Position numbers and translations under genes: made by a program. A DNA stretch of 64,000 nucleotides from Kribbella caucasensis (GTDB taxonomy: Bacteria; Actinomycetota; Actinomycetes; Propionibacteriales; Kribbellaceae). The notes beneath the pieces are model-generated. The model did no database searches. It had not been told where the DNA came from and was given only the letters and a program-made list of their open reading frames with translations. Shown piece after piece: positions 26,956-35,004 of the stretch. How positions within the stretch are numbered: position 1 is the stretch's first letter; each line of letters starts with the position of its first letter. Where the stretch lies: contig NZ_SNWQ01000008.1 in assembly GCF_004361855.1 (NCBI RefSeq), positions 62,001 through 126,000 on the forward strand, read 5' to 3'.

Positions 26956-27219
26956 CAGCTCTCCTTCCAATCGACACCTTAGTGCCGCCGATCCGCCCGT
27001 CCGCGACCGCGCCCATTCCCACGCGATCACACGCCCAGCCCGTACGCCGCGCGGCGCCCAATTCGGTGCAGGCAACGTGCCGCGGCGTACTCACAACTCG
27101 GTCGGACGTTCGCGCCCGGCGACGGTTTCGTCTTACAGGATTGGGATTTCGGCTACGTTGCGCACGCCTTCGGTGACCGGCTGATGACACCCGGTAGGCC
27201 GGGAGGTGACCCCCGATTT

Positions 27220-27247
27220 TTGAGTTCGAGCCCCGATGAGCTAATGT
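27220..27247 (+). promoter_or_regulatory. Promoter of the first tRNA-Gly-Cys-Val cluster
   Basis: TTGAGT (27220-27225), 16 bases, TAATGT (27242-27247), about 38 bases before the tRNA-Gly. The words around the -10 (GCTAATGTTCTTCTCGC) recur before the second cluster at 29592-29610. The rest of the 330-base gap 26956-27285 shows no gene. Confidence 0.55.
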
Positions 27248-27285
27248 TCTTCTCGCGCCGAGGGGAACGAAAACCCGGTCGCAAC

Positions 27286-27358
27286 GCGGACGTAGCTCAG
27301 TTGGTAGAGCGCAACCTTGCCAAGGTTGAGGTCGCCGGTTCGAACCCGGTCGTCCGCT
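27286..27358 (+). tRNA. tRNA-Gly (anticodon GCC), copy 1
   Basis: 73 bases. Acceptor GCGGACG/CGTCCGC, anticodon stem CAACC/GGTTG with loop TTGCCAA (anticodon GCC), T loop TTCGAAC. First of three tRNA genes in a row. Identical to the copy at 29636. Confidence 0.97.
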
Positions 27359-27389
27359 CGGAGAGGGTTCGGCAGGCCAGCTTTCTCAT

Positions 27390-27460
27390 GGTGGAGTGGC
27401 CGAGAGGCGAGGCAACGGCCTGCAAAGCCGTGTACACGGGTTCGAATCCCGTCTCCACCT
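27390..27460 (+). tRNA. tRNA-Cys (anticodon GCA), copy 1
   Basis: 71 bases. Acceptor GGTGGAG/CTCCACC, anticodon stem ACGGC/GCCGT with loop CTGCAAA (anticodon GCA), T loop TTCGAAT. Identical to the copy at 29740. Confidence 0.97.
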
Positions 27461-27478
27461 CGAAACCCTCAGTACCGC

Positions 27479-27550
27479 GGACGATTGGCGCAGCGGTAGC
27501 GCGCTTCCCTGACACGGAAGAGGTCACTGGTTCGATCCCAGTATCGTCCA
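27479..27550 (+). tRNA. tRNA-Val (anticodon GAC), copy 1
   Basis: 72 bases. Acceptor GGACGAT/ATCGTCC, anticodon stem CTTCC/GGAAG with loop CTGACAC (anticodon GAC), T loop TTCGATC. Very similar in its D and T arms to tRNA-Val(CAC) at 25255. Identical to the copy at 29830. Confidence 0.97.
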
Positions 27551-27603
27551 CGAAGGCGATGGGCGAGGTGTGTCCGCGGAAAGCGCGGAGCGCCTCGCCT
27601 TCG
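27551..27603 (+). terminator. Hairpin after tRNA cluster 1
   Basis: CGAAGGCGA...GG pairs with CCTCGCCTTCG, enclosing an inner CCGCG/CGCGG hairpin. It starts right after tRNA-Val and is repeated exactly after the second cluster. It is probably a processing or termination structure; no U tract is seen. Confidence 0.65.
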
Positions 27604-27710
27604 TCGTTTGTGCGGCTGCGCTTCGCTTGCCGCGCGGTGGGGGCTTCGCCACCCACACCCCCTACGCCTTCGCTTCGCTCGGCGGCTGGGGCTGGGCGCC
27701 GCGGTCGGGT

Positions 27711-27826
27711 GCAGGGTCTGTGGTTGATGGCCGACGTTGGGTGCTGCCCTGGCTGATCGCCGTCGTTTGGGGTGCTGCCCCTGGCTGATCGCCGGTCTGG
27801 TAATGCGTCTCTGGTTGTTCGCCGCC
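27711..27826 (+). repeat. Degenerate tandem repeats in the tRNA-flanking gap
   Basis: Four loose copies of a unit around CTGGCTGATCGCCG (27720s, 27750s, 27780s, 27812s), about 30 bases apart; the middle two match best (GTGCTGCCCTGGCTGATCGCCG). This lies in the gap 27551-28006, which has no gene. Confidence 0.55.
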
Positions 27827-27832
27827 TGTACC

Positions 27833-27923
27833 GATGGACATGACGTAGTCGGCCGCGCGGCGGCTCTCTACGCCTGAAACCCATCAAGTGGACGCCCCGG
27901 CAGGCGACTACTACATGTCGATC
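27833..27923. repeat. Intergenic inverted-repeat element, copy A
   Basis: Arms GATGGACATGACGTAGTC (27833-27850) and GACTACTACATGTCGATC (27906-27923) are imperfect inverted repeats separated by 55 bases. A similar pair occurs at 43796-43879 in another intergenic region. Function unknown. Confidence 0.5.
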
Positions 27924-28006
27924 AGTTCGCCGGCCGGGCGGGAAGCGGCCGGCCACACCCGTCGGCGGCGAGCGACTAGGGGCGCGCCGTACTAGGCGAC
28001 GTGCTT

Positions 28007-28444
28007 TTAGATGAGCCAGGTGGCGTTGTTCATGAGGATGCGGTTGGGGAGTTCGTTGACCTCGCGCCAGGCTTGGATGCGTTGGGGTTGAACCTGGAAG
28101 TAGGGGTAGTTGCTTTGGCGGGGGTCGAAGCCGCATTTGGTGGCGAAGGCGTCGGCCAGTTCGTCGGACGGGACGGCCGGGGTGGCGGTGCCGGTGATGA
28201 GGAGGACATCTCGGGTTTGGCCGATGGCGAGGTGGAGTTGGCCTGACGCCTTGAGGTTGCGGCTGGTGGGGTTGTTCGCGGCGGTGGACAGCCAGAGGGA
28301 TCCGCCGTCCCACAGGAACGAGAGGGGAACCAGGTACGGGGTGCCGTCCGTGCTGGCGGTGGAGACCCACGCGTCGACCTCTGTGTCCAGCCGTTTCAGC
28401 GCGTCGTGCTTGCGTTCTTCGGGGGTGCGGGCGGGGTCTGCCAC
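28007..28444 (-). CDS. Pyridoxamine 5'-phosphate oxidase-like FMN/F420-binding protein
   Basis: 145 residues from GTG 28444, chosen for the AGGAGA six bases upstream; longer frames run into the divergent sigma gene. Split-barrel features: VDAWVSTASTDGTPYLVPLSFLWDGG, then ALRV-type strands RDVLLITGTATP and a C-terminal FQVQPQRIQAWREVNE. Such proteins bind FMN, F420 or heme and reduce or scavenge small molecules. It is divergent from the ECF41-like sigma gene and a plausible member of that regulon, which in other bacteria usually includes an oxidoreductase-type partner gene. Confidence 0.85.
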   Translation of the reverse strand: MADPARTPEERKHDALKRLDTEVDAWVSTASTDGTPYLVPLSFLWDGGSLWLSTAANNPTSRNLKASGQLHLAIGQTRDVLLITGTATPAVPSDELADAFATKCGFDPRQSNYPYFQVQPQRIQAWREVNELPNRILMNNATWLI

Positions 28445-28474
28445 TGTGGTCTCCTGATCGGCGGGGTCTGTCAG

Positions 28475-28501
28475 TGTCACATCTTGGTGGGTGGTGACGT
28501 C
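28475..28501 (+). promoter_or_regulatory. ECF41-type autoregulatory promoter
   Basis: TGTCACA (28475-28481), exactly 16 bases, CGTC (28498-28501): the published ECF41 consensus as I recall it. It points at the sigma gene starting at 28557. The -10 overlaps a perfect 12-base palindrome GGTGACGTCACC (28493-28504). Confidence 0.75.
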
Positions 28502-28556
28502 ACCTCTATGACGCGGTCCGGACAGAAGTGTGACCGCCGGAGGGGAAGAGGCATCG

Positions 28557-29429
28557 ATGCAGGACAACGAGTGGCTCGCGGCGCGGTTCGAGGAGAACCG
28601 GGAGCACCTGGGCGCGGTGGCTTTCCGGATGCTCGGGTCCCGGCAGGAGGCGGAAGACGCCGTACAGGAGGCGTGGATCCGGCTGAGCCGCTCGGATCCG
28701 GGGTCGATCGACAATCTGGGCGGCTGGCTGACCACTGTGGTCGGGCGGATCTGCCTCGACGTACTGCGGTCGCGGCGCGCGCATCCCGAGCAGGCTGTCG
28801 GGGAACACTCCCCCGCGCTGGCCGATCAGGAGATCGCAGATCCGGAAGTCGAGGCCGTGCAGGCCGACTCGGTGGGGTTGGCGTTGCTCGTCGTGCTGGA
28901 GACGTTGACGCCGGCGGAGCGGTTGGCTTTCGTCTTGCATGACATGTTCGCGGTGCCGTTCGAGGAGATCGCGGTGATCATCGGGCGATCTCCCGCGGCC
29001 GCTCGGCAGTTGGCGAGTCGGGCTCGGCGGCGGGTGCAGGGGAAGCCTGATGCTCCGGAGGCCGACGCGGCGCGGCAGCGGGAGGTGGTGAGCGCGTTCC
29101 TCGCGGCGTCTCGTGGTGGGGACTTCGAGGCGCTGCTGGAGCTGCTCGATCCAGGCGTCGTACTGCGGGCCGACGACGCCGTGGTCGCGTTGGGTGGTGC
29201 GGTGGCCTTGGTACGTGGAGCAACCGCGGTCGCCGAGTCGTTCTCGGGGCGGGCGCAGGCGGCGAAACTGGTTCTGGTCGACGGTCTCGCGGGGCTCGTG
29301 TGGGCGCAGCGCGGGGAGCCGCGGGTCGTCTTCGCGTTCACGGTCACGGATGGCCGCATCACCTCCATCGAACTGCTCGGCGACGACGATTACCTGCAGC
29401 AGGTCGAGCTGTCGCCAGTCGAGGAATAG
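28557..29429 (+). CDS. ECF sigma factor with fused SnoaL-like C-terminal domain (ECF41/SigJ-like)
   Basis: 290 residues from ATG 28557 with GGAGGGG upstream. Region 2 includes EAEDAVQEAWIRLSR and GGWLTTVVGRICLDVLRSRR; region 4 includes LTPAERLAFVLHDMFAVPFEEIAVIIGRS. From about residue 165 a SnoaL_2-like alpha/beta domain follows (FLAASRGGDFEALLELLDPGV ... AFTVTDGRITSIELL). In ECF41 factors this domain acts as a built-in regulator instead of a separate anti-sigma. The conserved DGRI near the C-terminus is present; the WLPEP linker motif is not. Its own promoter matches the ECF41 consensus. Confidence 0.92.
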   Translation: MQDNEWLAARFEENREHLGAVAFRMLGSRQEAEDAVQEAWIRLSRSDPGSIDNLGGWLTTVVGRICLDVLRSRRAHPEQAVGEHSPALADQEIADPEVEAVQADSVGLALLVVLETLTPAERLAFVLHDMFAVPFEEIAVIIGRSPAAARQLASRARRRVQGKPDAPEADAARQREVVSAFLAASRGGDFEALLELLDPGVVLRADDAVVALGGAVALVRGATAVAESFSGRAQAAKLVLVDGLAGLVWAQRGEPRVVFAFTVTDGRITSIELLGDDDYLQQVELSPVEE

Positions 29430-29635
29430 GTGCTCGTTCTGTCGGATTGCGCGGGGTGTGGGCAGGTGTTCGGTGTCAGGTTCGGCGTACGACGCTCGTG
29501 GGGCTGGTGTGACTCGTGTGACATTTTGCCCGCCTGGGCCGGAGTGAGCGCGACACCCCGGATACTCGGTTTCTGCGGGGGCCGAAAGTGCGCTACTGTT
29601 CTGCTCTCGCACCGAGCCGAACAGCTCGACGCGAT

Positions 29636-29708
29636 GCGGACGTAGCTCAGTTGGTAGAGCGCAACCTTGCCAAGGTTGAGGTCGCCGGTTCGAACCCGGT
29701 CGTCCGCT
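29636..29708 (+). tRNA. tRNA-Gly (anticodon GCC), copy 2
   Basis: 73 bases, identical to the gene at 27286. A separate candidate -10, TACTGT at 29594-29599, lies 37 bases upstream. Confidence 0.97.
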
Positions 29709-29739
29709 CGGACTAGGTCCAGCAGGCCTGAGACTCTGT

Positions 29740-29810
29740 GGTGGAGTGGCCGAGAGGCGAGGCAACGGCCTGCAAAGCCGTGTACACGGGTTCGAATCCC
29801 GTCTCCACCT
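29740..29810 (+). tRNA. tRNA-Cys (anticodon GCA), copy 2
   Basis: 71 bases, identical to the gene at 27390. The spacer to tRNA-Gly is the same length as in copy 1 but differs in sequence. Confidence 0.97.
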
Positions 29811-29829
29811 CGAACAACCGAGGTACCGC

Positions 29830-29901
29830 GGACGATTGGCGCAGCGGTAGCGCGCTTCCCTGACACGGAAGAGGTCACTGGTTCGATCCCAGTATCGTCC
29901 A
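29830..29901 (+). tRNA. tRNA-Val (anticodon GAC), copy 2
   Basis: 72 bases, identical to the gene at 27479. Confidence 0.97.
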
Positions 29902-29954
29902 CGAAGGCGATGGGCGAGGTGTGTCCGCGGAAAGCGCGGAGCGCCTCGCCTTCG
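29902..29954 (+). terminator. Hairpin after tRNA cluster 2
   Basis: Exact repeat of the nested hairpin at 27551-27603, directly after tRNA-Val. Confidence 0.65.
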
Positions 29955-30060
29955 TCGTTTGTGCGGCTGCGCTTCGCTTGCCGCGGGTGGGGGCTTCGCC
30001 ACCCACACCCCCCAACGCCTTCGCTTCGCTCGGCGGCGGGGGCTGGGCGCCGCGGTCCGA

Positions 30061-30804
30061 CTACATCCGCAGGTACGAGCCGCCGTTGAAGTCGAGCACG
30101 GTTCCGGTCGCGAACTCGGCCTGTGGTGACGCGAGATACAGGATCGCCGCCGCAACCTCATCCGGCGACGCGATCCGTTCAAGCGGACTCTCAAGACGCC
30201 GACGCTCATACCCGTCACCCTCAAGCGCACGCGTATTCATATCGGTCACGGTCCACCCGGGCGCGATGGCCGTCACCGCGATCCCGTCAGGTCCGAGCGA
30301 TCGCGCGAGCGACTGGGCCAACGAGATCAGCGCGGCCTTACTCGCGCCGTACGCCGGCTGGTTCGGCTCACCACGGAACGCACCCCGCGAGGACACGTTC
30401 ACGATCCGCCCACCACGCCCCATATGCCGAACCGCGCACCACGTCGTGTTCGCCGCTCCCAGCAAGTTCACTCCGAGCGTTTCCGACCAAGCCCGCTGCC
30501 ATTCCTCGTACGACGTCTCACGGATCCGATGGGTCTCGTACACCCCCGCGTTGTTCACCAGCACGTCGATCCCGCCGAGCGCCGCAGCAACCTCATCGAC
30601 CATCTGCTGGATCTCGGCAGGCTGAGCGAGATCCGCCCGAACCATCACATGCCCGTCACCCGGCAACGACTTCAGTACTGCGGCCGCCGCGTCCTCCGAC
30701 CTGCTGTAGTGGACCGCAACCCGGTCCCCTGCCTCCGCGAAAGCCAACGCAGTAGCAGCACCAATCCCCCGCGAAGCCCCCGTCACCAACACAGCTCGAC
30801 CCAT
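30061..30804 (-). CDS. SDR family oxidoreductase (FabG-like)
   Basis: 247 residues, standard length. TGASRGIGAAT is the cofactor motif; NNAGVYE, the catalytic Ser (IVNVSSRGAF), YGASKAA and the PGWTVTDMN loop are intact. VAVHYSRSEDA after beta-2 suggests NADP(H) preference. Such enzymes reduce 3-oxoacyl-ACP or related carbonyls; no fatty-acid genes adjoin it. It lies 22 bases downstream of rsgA and may be cotranscribed with it. Confidence 0.9.
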   Translation of the reverse strand: MGRAVLVTGASRGIGAATALAFAEAGDRVAVHYSRSEDAAAAVLKSLPGDGHVMVRADLAQPAEIQQMVDEVAAALGGIDVLVNNAGVYETHRIRETSYEEWQRAWSETLGVNLLGAANTTWCAVRHMGRGGRIVNVSSRGAFRGEPNQPAYGASKAALISLAQSLARSLGPDGIAVTAIAPGWTVTDMNTRALEGDGYERRRLESPLERIASPDEVAAAILYLASPQAEFATGTVLDFNGGSYLRM

Positions 30805-30826
30805 GCCCCGAGTCTTTCACGAGCCC

Positions 30827-31900
30827 CTACGGACGAGGCTTGGAGTCGCGCCGATAGGACTTGGACGCGCGAACCCATTCCTTCTTGGCCTCGGCCCGAA
30901 GGCGGGCGTCCGTACGCCGGGCCATGAAGGCCGCCTCCCGCTGCAGCCGCTGCCAGCTCTCAAACCGGCGTACCGGCAGCGTCCCATCCTCAAGCGCAGC
31001 CCGCACAGCACAACCAGGCTCCGTCACATGCACGCAGTCCTTGAACTTGCACCGCTCCGCAAGCGCCGCAACATCCGGGAAGGCAGCAACCACGCCGTCC
31101 CCCAGCTCCTGCAGCCCAATGCCACGCAGCCCCGGCGTGTCGATCACGACCCCACCACTAGGCAGCGGGATCAACTCGCGCCGTACCGAGGTATGCCGCC
31201 CCTTGCCGTCATCCCGGATCGCCCGGACCTCCAGCAACTCCACGCCAACCAGCGCGTTCACCAACGACGATTTGCCGGCGCCACTCGCACCAAGCAGAGC
31301 CATCGTCGCGTTGCCGTCGAAGAGAGCCCGTACTGCGTCGAGCCCCTCACCCGTCGTCGCGCTGCAAACCAGTACGTCGGCCCCGGGCGCGGCCGTGGCC
31401 ACATCCTCGGCAACGGCTTCCGCATCCCCGACCAGATCGGCCTTGGTCAGTACGACGACCGGGCGCGCACCGCTTTCCCACGCGAGCGCGAGGAACCGTT
31501 CGATCCGGCCGATGTTGGGTTCCGGTTCGAGGCCGACCACGATCGCGATCACGTCGACGTTCGCCGCGAGCACCTGACCACGAGAGGATCCGCCGACCTC
31601 GGCGCGGACGATCGCAGTACGGCGTGGCGCGATCGCCTCCAACGTGATCCGGTCGTCGGGCCAGTTGCGCAGGGAAACCCAGTCGCCGGTACACGGCACC
31701 GCCTGGGGATCGGCCGCGATCGCCGCGAGCACGCCGCCGGACCAGGTCACGCGGACCGGCCCGTCCTCGGTGAACACGGTCGACAGACCCTTGTCGACCC
31801 GGGCAACTCGCCCCGGAACCAGTTCGGCGGAACCCGGAAGAGTGGTGAAGTAATCAGCCGTGGTGTCGTCGAGACCCAGGGCCAGAAGATCAGCTGACAT
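30827..31900 (-). CDS. rsgA: Ribosome small subunit GTPase RsgA
   Basis: 357 residues. OB-fold N-terminus (to about 100), circularly permuted GTPase with G4 TKAD before G1 GASGAGKSS and G3 DTPG, then a C-terminal zinc finger (CKFKDCVHVTEPGC with a preceding Cys/His pattern). It helps late maturation of the 30S subunit in the cytoplasm. Two genes upstream on the same strand, across a 155-base gap, is the YihY-like gene. In many actinobacteria rsgA stands next to aroA; that neighbour is absent here. Confidence 0.95.
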   Translation of the reverse strand: MSADLLALGLDDTTADYFTTLPGSAELVPGRVARVDKGLSTVFTEDGPVRVTWSGGVLAAIAADPQAVPCTGDWVSLRNWPDDRITLEAIAPRRTAIVRAEVGGSSRGQVLAANVDVIAIVVGLEPEPNIGRIERFLALAWESGARPVVVLTKADLVGDAEAVAEDVATAAPGADVLVCSATTGEGLDAVRALFDGNATMALLGASGAGKSSLVNALVGVELLEVRAIRDDGKGRHTSVRRELIPLPSGGVVIDTPGLRGIGLQELGDGVVAAFPDVAALAERCKFKDCVHVTEPGCAVRAALEDGTLPVRRFESWQRLQREAAFMARRTDARLRAEAKKEWVRASKSYRRDSKPRP

Positions 31901-32055
31901 CGTGCGACGAACCTTTCAAGAGGTCCGGCCGCGAGATCAGCTCAACGGACGGACGGTACGGGAGACTGCGGCCGAATCGGCCAATCGATGGCTCATGGCG
32001 GCTCGCCTCCCTTCGGTTGTCCTGCCGTCGGTTCCGACGGACTGTCGCGATGCCC

Positions 32056-33333
32056 TCAGCCTAGGTCTTCGCCGTCGACCGGCGCACCAGATTTTCCGAC
32101 CCGCTCCGGCTCCCGCGACGGCCCCTCCTGCGGTGACACTGTCCGCGGCGGAGCCTTACCGTCCTCCCGCCCCGGCCGGACGACGGGTTCCGGCGCCGAG
32201 ACCGGCGTGATCGTCCCTGCGTCGATGGGAGCGGGAGCCGGCTTCCCGTGGCCCGCCGACCCCTCGATCGCACGGGCGAGCTTCACCTCCGGCCGCTCCT
32301 CCCCGACACCAGGCTCCTCGGCGATGTGATGCGGATCCGCCTCGGCCTTCATCACCGGCTCCGACCCCTCCTGCGCCGACTGCGCCAACCTCTCCTGCTC
32401 CAGCTGCTCCTGCGCGAGCTTCTCCTGCCGCGCCTTGTGCGGCCACAACCGATCGACCACAGCGTTCAGCGCCGCCCCGATCAGTACTGCGATCGCCGTC
32501 AGGTACAACCACAGCAGAACGGCGATCGGTGCCGCCAGCGGTCCGTAGATCGACGTCCCGCCCACCGTGCTCTGCAGGACCCACCGCAACACGAAGCTGC
32601 CGAGGATCCAGATCGACAACGCCAGGAACGCACCCGGCAGATCCGACACCCACGGCGTCCGGACCGGCACCGACAAGTGATAGAGCGTGTTCAGGAAGCC
32701 CGCCGACAGGATGGTGACCACGGGCCAGTAGAGCTGGTTGAGGAAGTCCACTCGCTGCGGCAGCACATAGTTGACAGCGTCCGGACCGGCCAGCACCAGT
32801 GGAAGAACGATCACGCCGATCACCAGGGCCGCGCAGTACAGGCTGAAGGACAGGGCGCGGGTACGGACGATGCCACGACGGCCCCCCATCCCGTACATGA
32901 TCGTGATGGTGTCGACGAAGACGTTCAGCGCGCGACTGCCGGACCACAGCGCCAGCACGAAACCGATCGAGATCACGTCCGGCCGGCCGCCGTCGAGCAC
33001 CGAGTCGAGCGTGGGCACGATGACTTCCCGGACCGAGTCGGCGGTCAGCGCCTGGCCGGCGATCTCGGCAATCTGGGTCTTGATCTCCTCGATCGTCTCG
33101 ACCTCGAAGTACCGGCTCGCGATGTAACCGATACTTCCGGCCAGCCCGAAGATCAGCGGTGGCAGCGAGAGGATGGCGAAGAACGCCGCCTCGGCCGCGA
33201 GCCCGGTGACCCGGTAGCGCAGACAGACCCCGACCGTCTGGGTGATCAGCTTCCAGGTCGTCGCGGGGATACGCCGCACCATGGCGAATGGGACCGATGT
33301 CCCACCGCCGTGCGCTGACCCAGAGCGTGCCAT
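32056..33333 (-). CDS. YihY/BrkB family membrane protein
   Basis: 425 residues from ATG 33333. Six hydrophobic helices between about 35 and 300, with family features YRVTGLAAEAAFFAILSLPP and LALWSGSRALNVFVDTITIMY, and GPLAAPIAVLLWLYLTAIAVL. The last 110 residues are a charged, Pro/Glu-rich cytoplasmic tail with a Gln/Glu coiled-coil start (RQEKLAQEQLEQERLAQ). The family is often annotated as ribonuclease BN, which is wrong; the true role is probably transport or envelope related. The start faces the acyl-CoA dehydrogenase start across 18 bases. Confidence 0.9.
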   Translation of the reverse strand: MARSGSAHGGGTSVPFAMVRRIPATTWKLITQTVGVCLRYRVTGLAAEAAFFAILSLPPLIFGLAGSIGYIASRYFEVETIEEIKTQIAEIAGQALTADSVREVIVPTLDSVLDGGRPDVISIGFVLALWSGSRALNVFVDTITIMYGMGGRRGIVRTRALSFSLYCAALVIGVIVLPLVLAGPDAVNYVLPQRVDFLNQLYWPVVTILSAGFLNTLYHLSVPVRTPWVSDLPGAFLALSIWILGSFVLRWVLQSTVGGTSIYGPLAAPIAVLLWLYLTAIAVLIGAALNAVVDRLWPHKARQEKLAQEQLEQERLAQSAQEGSEPVMKAEADPHHIAEEPGVGEERPEVKLARAIEGSAGHGKPAPAPIDAGTITPVSAPEPVVRPGREDGKAPPRTVSPQEGPSREPERVGKSGAPVDGEDLG

Positions 33334-33339
33334 ACCGCT

Positions 33340-33346
33340 TACCGTA
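33340..33346. promoter_or_regulatory. Shared, overlapping -10 elements of two divergent leaderless genes
   Basis: The 7-base palindrome-like TACCGTA reads TACCGT on the plus strand (six bases before ATG 33352) and TACGGT on the minus strand (seven bases before ATG 33333). Both -10 boxes overlap almost completely, so the two promoters should exclude each other. Confidence 0.55.
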
Positions 33347-33351
33347 CTGAC

Positions 33352-34977
33352 ATGGCGGACCCATTCGCGGTAACGAATCAGGCTCCCCCACTCCGGGGAG
33401 TGAACTTCTTCACGCAGGACCAGGCACTTGGTGACGCTCTGCGTCCGCACGCGGACCTCAAAGGCGATCCCGGCCTGACCGGGATCGGTGAGCTGGCGGG
33501 TAGTCAGGAAGCGCTCTCCCAGGCTCTTCCGGCGAACCAGAACCCGCCTGTCCTGAAGACCCACGACCGCTACGGCAACCGCATCGACGAGGTCGAGTTC
33601 CATCCGTCCTGGCACTGGTTGGTGGAGAAGGCGGTCGGCTTCGGTCTGCAGGCGGCCCCATGGACGAGCGACCGCCCGTCGCCCCACCTGACCCGCGCGG
33701 CCGGCTTCTACCTCTGGTCGCAGGTCGAGCCCGGCCACGGCTGCCCGATCTCCATGACGTACGCCGCCGTCCCCGCCCTCCGCGCCTCCGAGGACCTCGC
33801 CAAGGACTGGATCCCCCGCCTCGCCGCCACCCAGTACGACGTACGCCGGCTGCCCGCGTCCGCGAAGACCGGCGTGCTCGCGGGGATGGGGATGACCGAG
33901 AAACAAGGTGGTTCCGACGTCCGGGCCAACCTGACCACGGCCACCCCGTCCGGCACCGGCAACGAGTACCTGCTGACCGGGCACAAGTGGTTCTGCTCGG
34001 CCCCACAGGTGGACGTGTTCCTCGTCCTGGCCCAGGCGCCGGAAGGTCTCAGCTGCTTCGTCGTCCCCCGGGTCCTTGCCGATGGCAACCGGAACACGTT
34101 CGCCCTGCAACGGCTGAAGGACAAGCTCGGCAACCGGTCGAACGCGTCCAGCGAGGTCGAGTTCTACGGCACGGTCGGGTACCGGCTGGGCGACGAGGGC
34201 GCCGGGGTCCGGACGATCATCGAGATGGTCGCGGCGACCCGGCTCGACTGCGTTCTCGGGTCGGCCGCGTTGATGCGTCGCGCCCTGGTCGAGGCGAGCT
34301 GGCACACGTCGTACCGGAGTGCGTTCGGTGGGCTGCTACGGGACAAGCCGGCGATGCGGAACGTGCTGGCCGATCTGGCCCTGGAGAGCGAGGCCGCGAC
34401 CGCGCTCGCGATGCGTCTCGCCGCGGCTGTGGACGCGTCGGAGCAGGGGGACGAACAGGCCAAGGCGTTCCGGCGGATCGCGTTGCCGCTGGCCAAGTTC
34501 TGGGTCTGCAAGCGGACCCCGATGACAGTCGCCGAGGCGCTGGAGTGCCTTGGCGGCAACGGGTTCGTCGAGGAGTCCGGTCTCCCGCTGCTGTTCCGGG
34601 AGTCGCCGCTCAACTCGATCTGGGAGGGCTCCGGCAACGTCAACGCCCTCGACGTACTGCGGGCGCTGCGGCGGCCGGAATCGCTCGACGCCTGGCTGAC
34701 CGAGGTCGGCGCCGCCCGCGGTGCGGATCCCCGGCTCGACGCCGCCGTCATCGACGTACTCGAAGCGCTCTCCGACGTATCCGAGGCCGAAGCGGGAGCA
34801 CGCCGGCTCGCGGCGCGGATGGCCGTCTGCCTGCAGGCGTCTCTGCTCGTCCGCTACTCGACCCCGGAGGTCGCCGACGCCTTCGTGGCTTCCAGGCTGG
34901 CGAACGACTGGGGTGGTGTGTTCGGGACCCTGCCCCGGACGACACCCTTCGGTCCGATAGTCGACCGCATCTTCTGA
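33352..34977 (+). CDS. Acyl-CoA dehydrogenase family protein (AidB-like)
   Basis: 541 residues, the length of AidB rather than ordinary 390-residue acyl-CoA dehydrogenases. AidB-type landmarks: NQAPPLRGVNFFTQDQAL at the N-terminus, CPISMTYAAVPAL, GMTEKQGGSDVRAN (flavin-binding), and WEGSGNVNALDVLRAL. E. coli AidB is a DNA-binding flavoprotein of the adaptive response to alkylation; actinobacterial members are less understood. No ada or alkB gene is nearby. Expression is probably leaderless. Confidence 0.9.
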   Translation: MADPFAVTNQAPPLRGVNFFTQDQALGDALRPHADLKGDPGLTGIGELAGSQEALSQALPANQNPPVLKTHDRYGNRIDEVEFHPSWHWLVEKAVGFGLQAAPWTSDRPSPHLTRAAGFYLWSQVEPGHGCPISMTYAAVPALRASEDLAKDWIPRLAATQYDVRRLPASAKTGVLAGMGMTEKQGGSDVRANLTTATPSGTGNEYLLTGHKWFCSAPQVDVFLVLAQAPEGLSCFVVPRVLADGNRNTFALQRLKDKLGNRSNASSEVEFYGTVGYRLGDEGAGVRTIIEMVAATRLDCVLGSAALMRRALVEASWHTSYRSAFGGLLRDKPAMRNVLADLALESEAATALAMRLAAAVDASEQGDEQAKAFRRIALPLAKFWVCKRTPMTVAEALECLGGNGFVEESGLPLLFRESPLNSIWEGSGNVNALDVLRALRRPESLDAWLTEVGAARGADPRLDAAVIDVLEALSDVSEAEAGARRLAARMAVCLQASLLVRYSTPEVADAFVASRLANDWGGVFGTLPRTTPFGPIVDRIF

Positions 34978-34993
34978 TCACGTTGCCAGGCGC

Positions 34994-34999
34994 TAGGGT
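34994..34999 (+). promoter_or_regulatory. -10 element ahead of the glyA riboswitch
   Basis: TAGGGT would start transcription near 35006, the 5' edge of the ZTP aptamer. No convincing -35 is seen because the upstream gene ends at 34977. Confidence 0.45.
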
Positions 35000-35004
35000 T
35001 ACGG

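Larger units (their letters stand above)
27286..27706 (+). repeat. Direct repeat, copy 1 (tRNA Gly-Cys-Val cluster plus terminator region)
   Basis: About 421 bases repeated at 29636-30057, a constant 2350-2351 bases away. The three tRNAs are identical in both copies; the 155 bases after tRNA-Val are nearly so. Only the spacers between tRNAs differ. The unit flanks an FMN-binding protein gene and an ECF sigma gene. Confidence 0.9.
29636..30057 (+). repeat. Direct repeat, copy 2 (tRNA Gly-Cys-Val cluster plus terminator region)
   Basis: Second copy of the unit at 27286-27706. It ends three bases before the stop codon of the minus-strand SDR gene at 30061. Recombination between the two copies would delete about 2.35 kb with the sigma and FMN-protein genes. 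Confidence 0.9.

Noticed and set aside
27286..30057. Integrated genomic island with tRNA att sites
   Set aside because: The repeats contain whole tRNA genes plus promoter-distal structures, and no integrase is present; duplication explains it better.
28506..30230. Minus-strand frame of 574 codons
   Set aside because: Runs through three tRNA genes and the sigma factor in antisense; not a protein.
31937..31996. 19-codon frame upstream of rsgA (MSHRLADSAAVSRTVRPLS)
   Set aside because: It has a GGAGG at a fair distance but no recognisable leader pattern or conservation evidence, so left out of the features.
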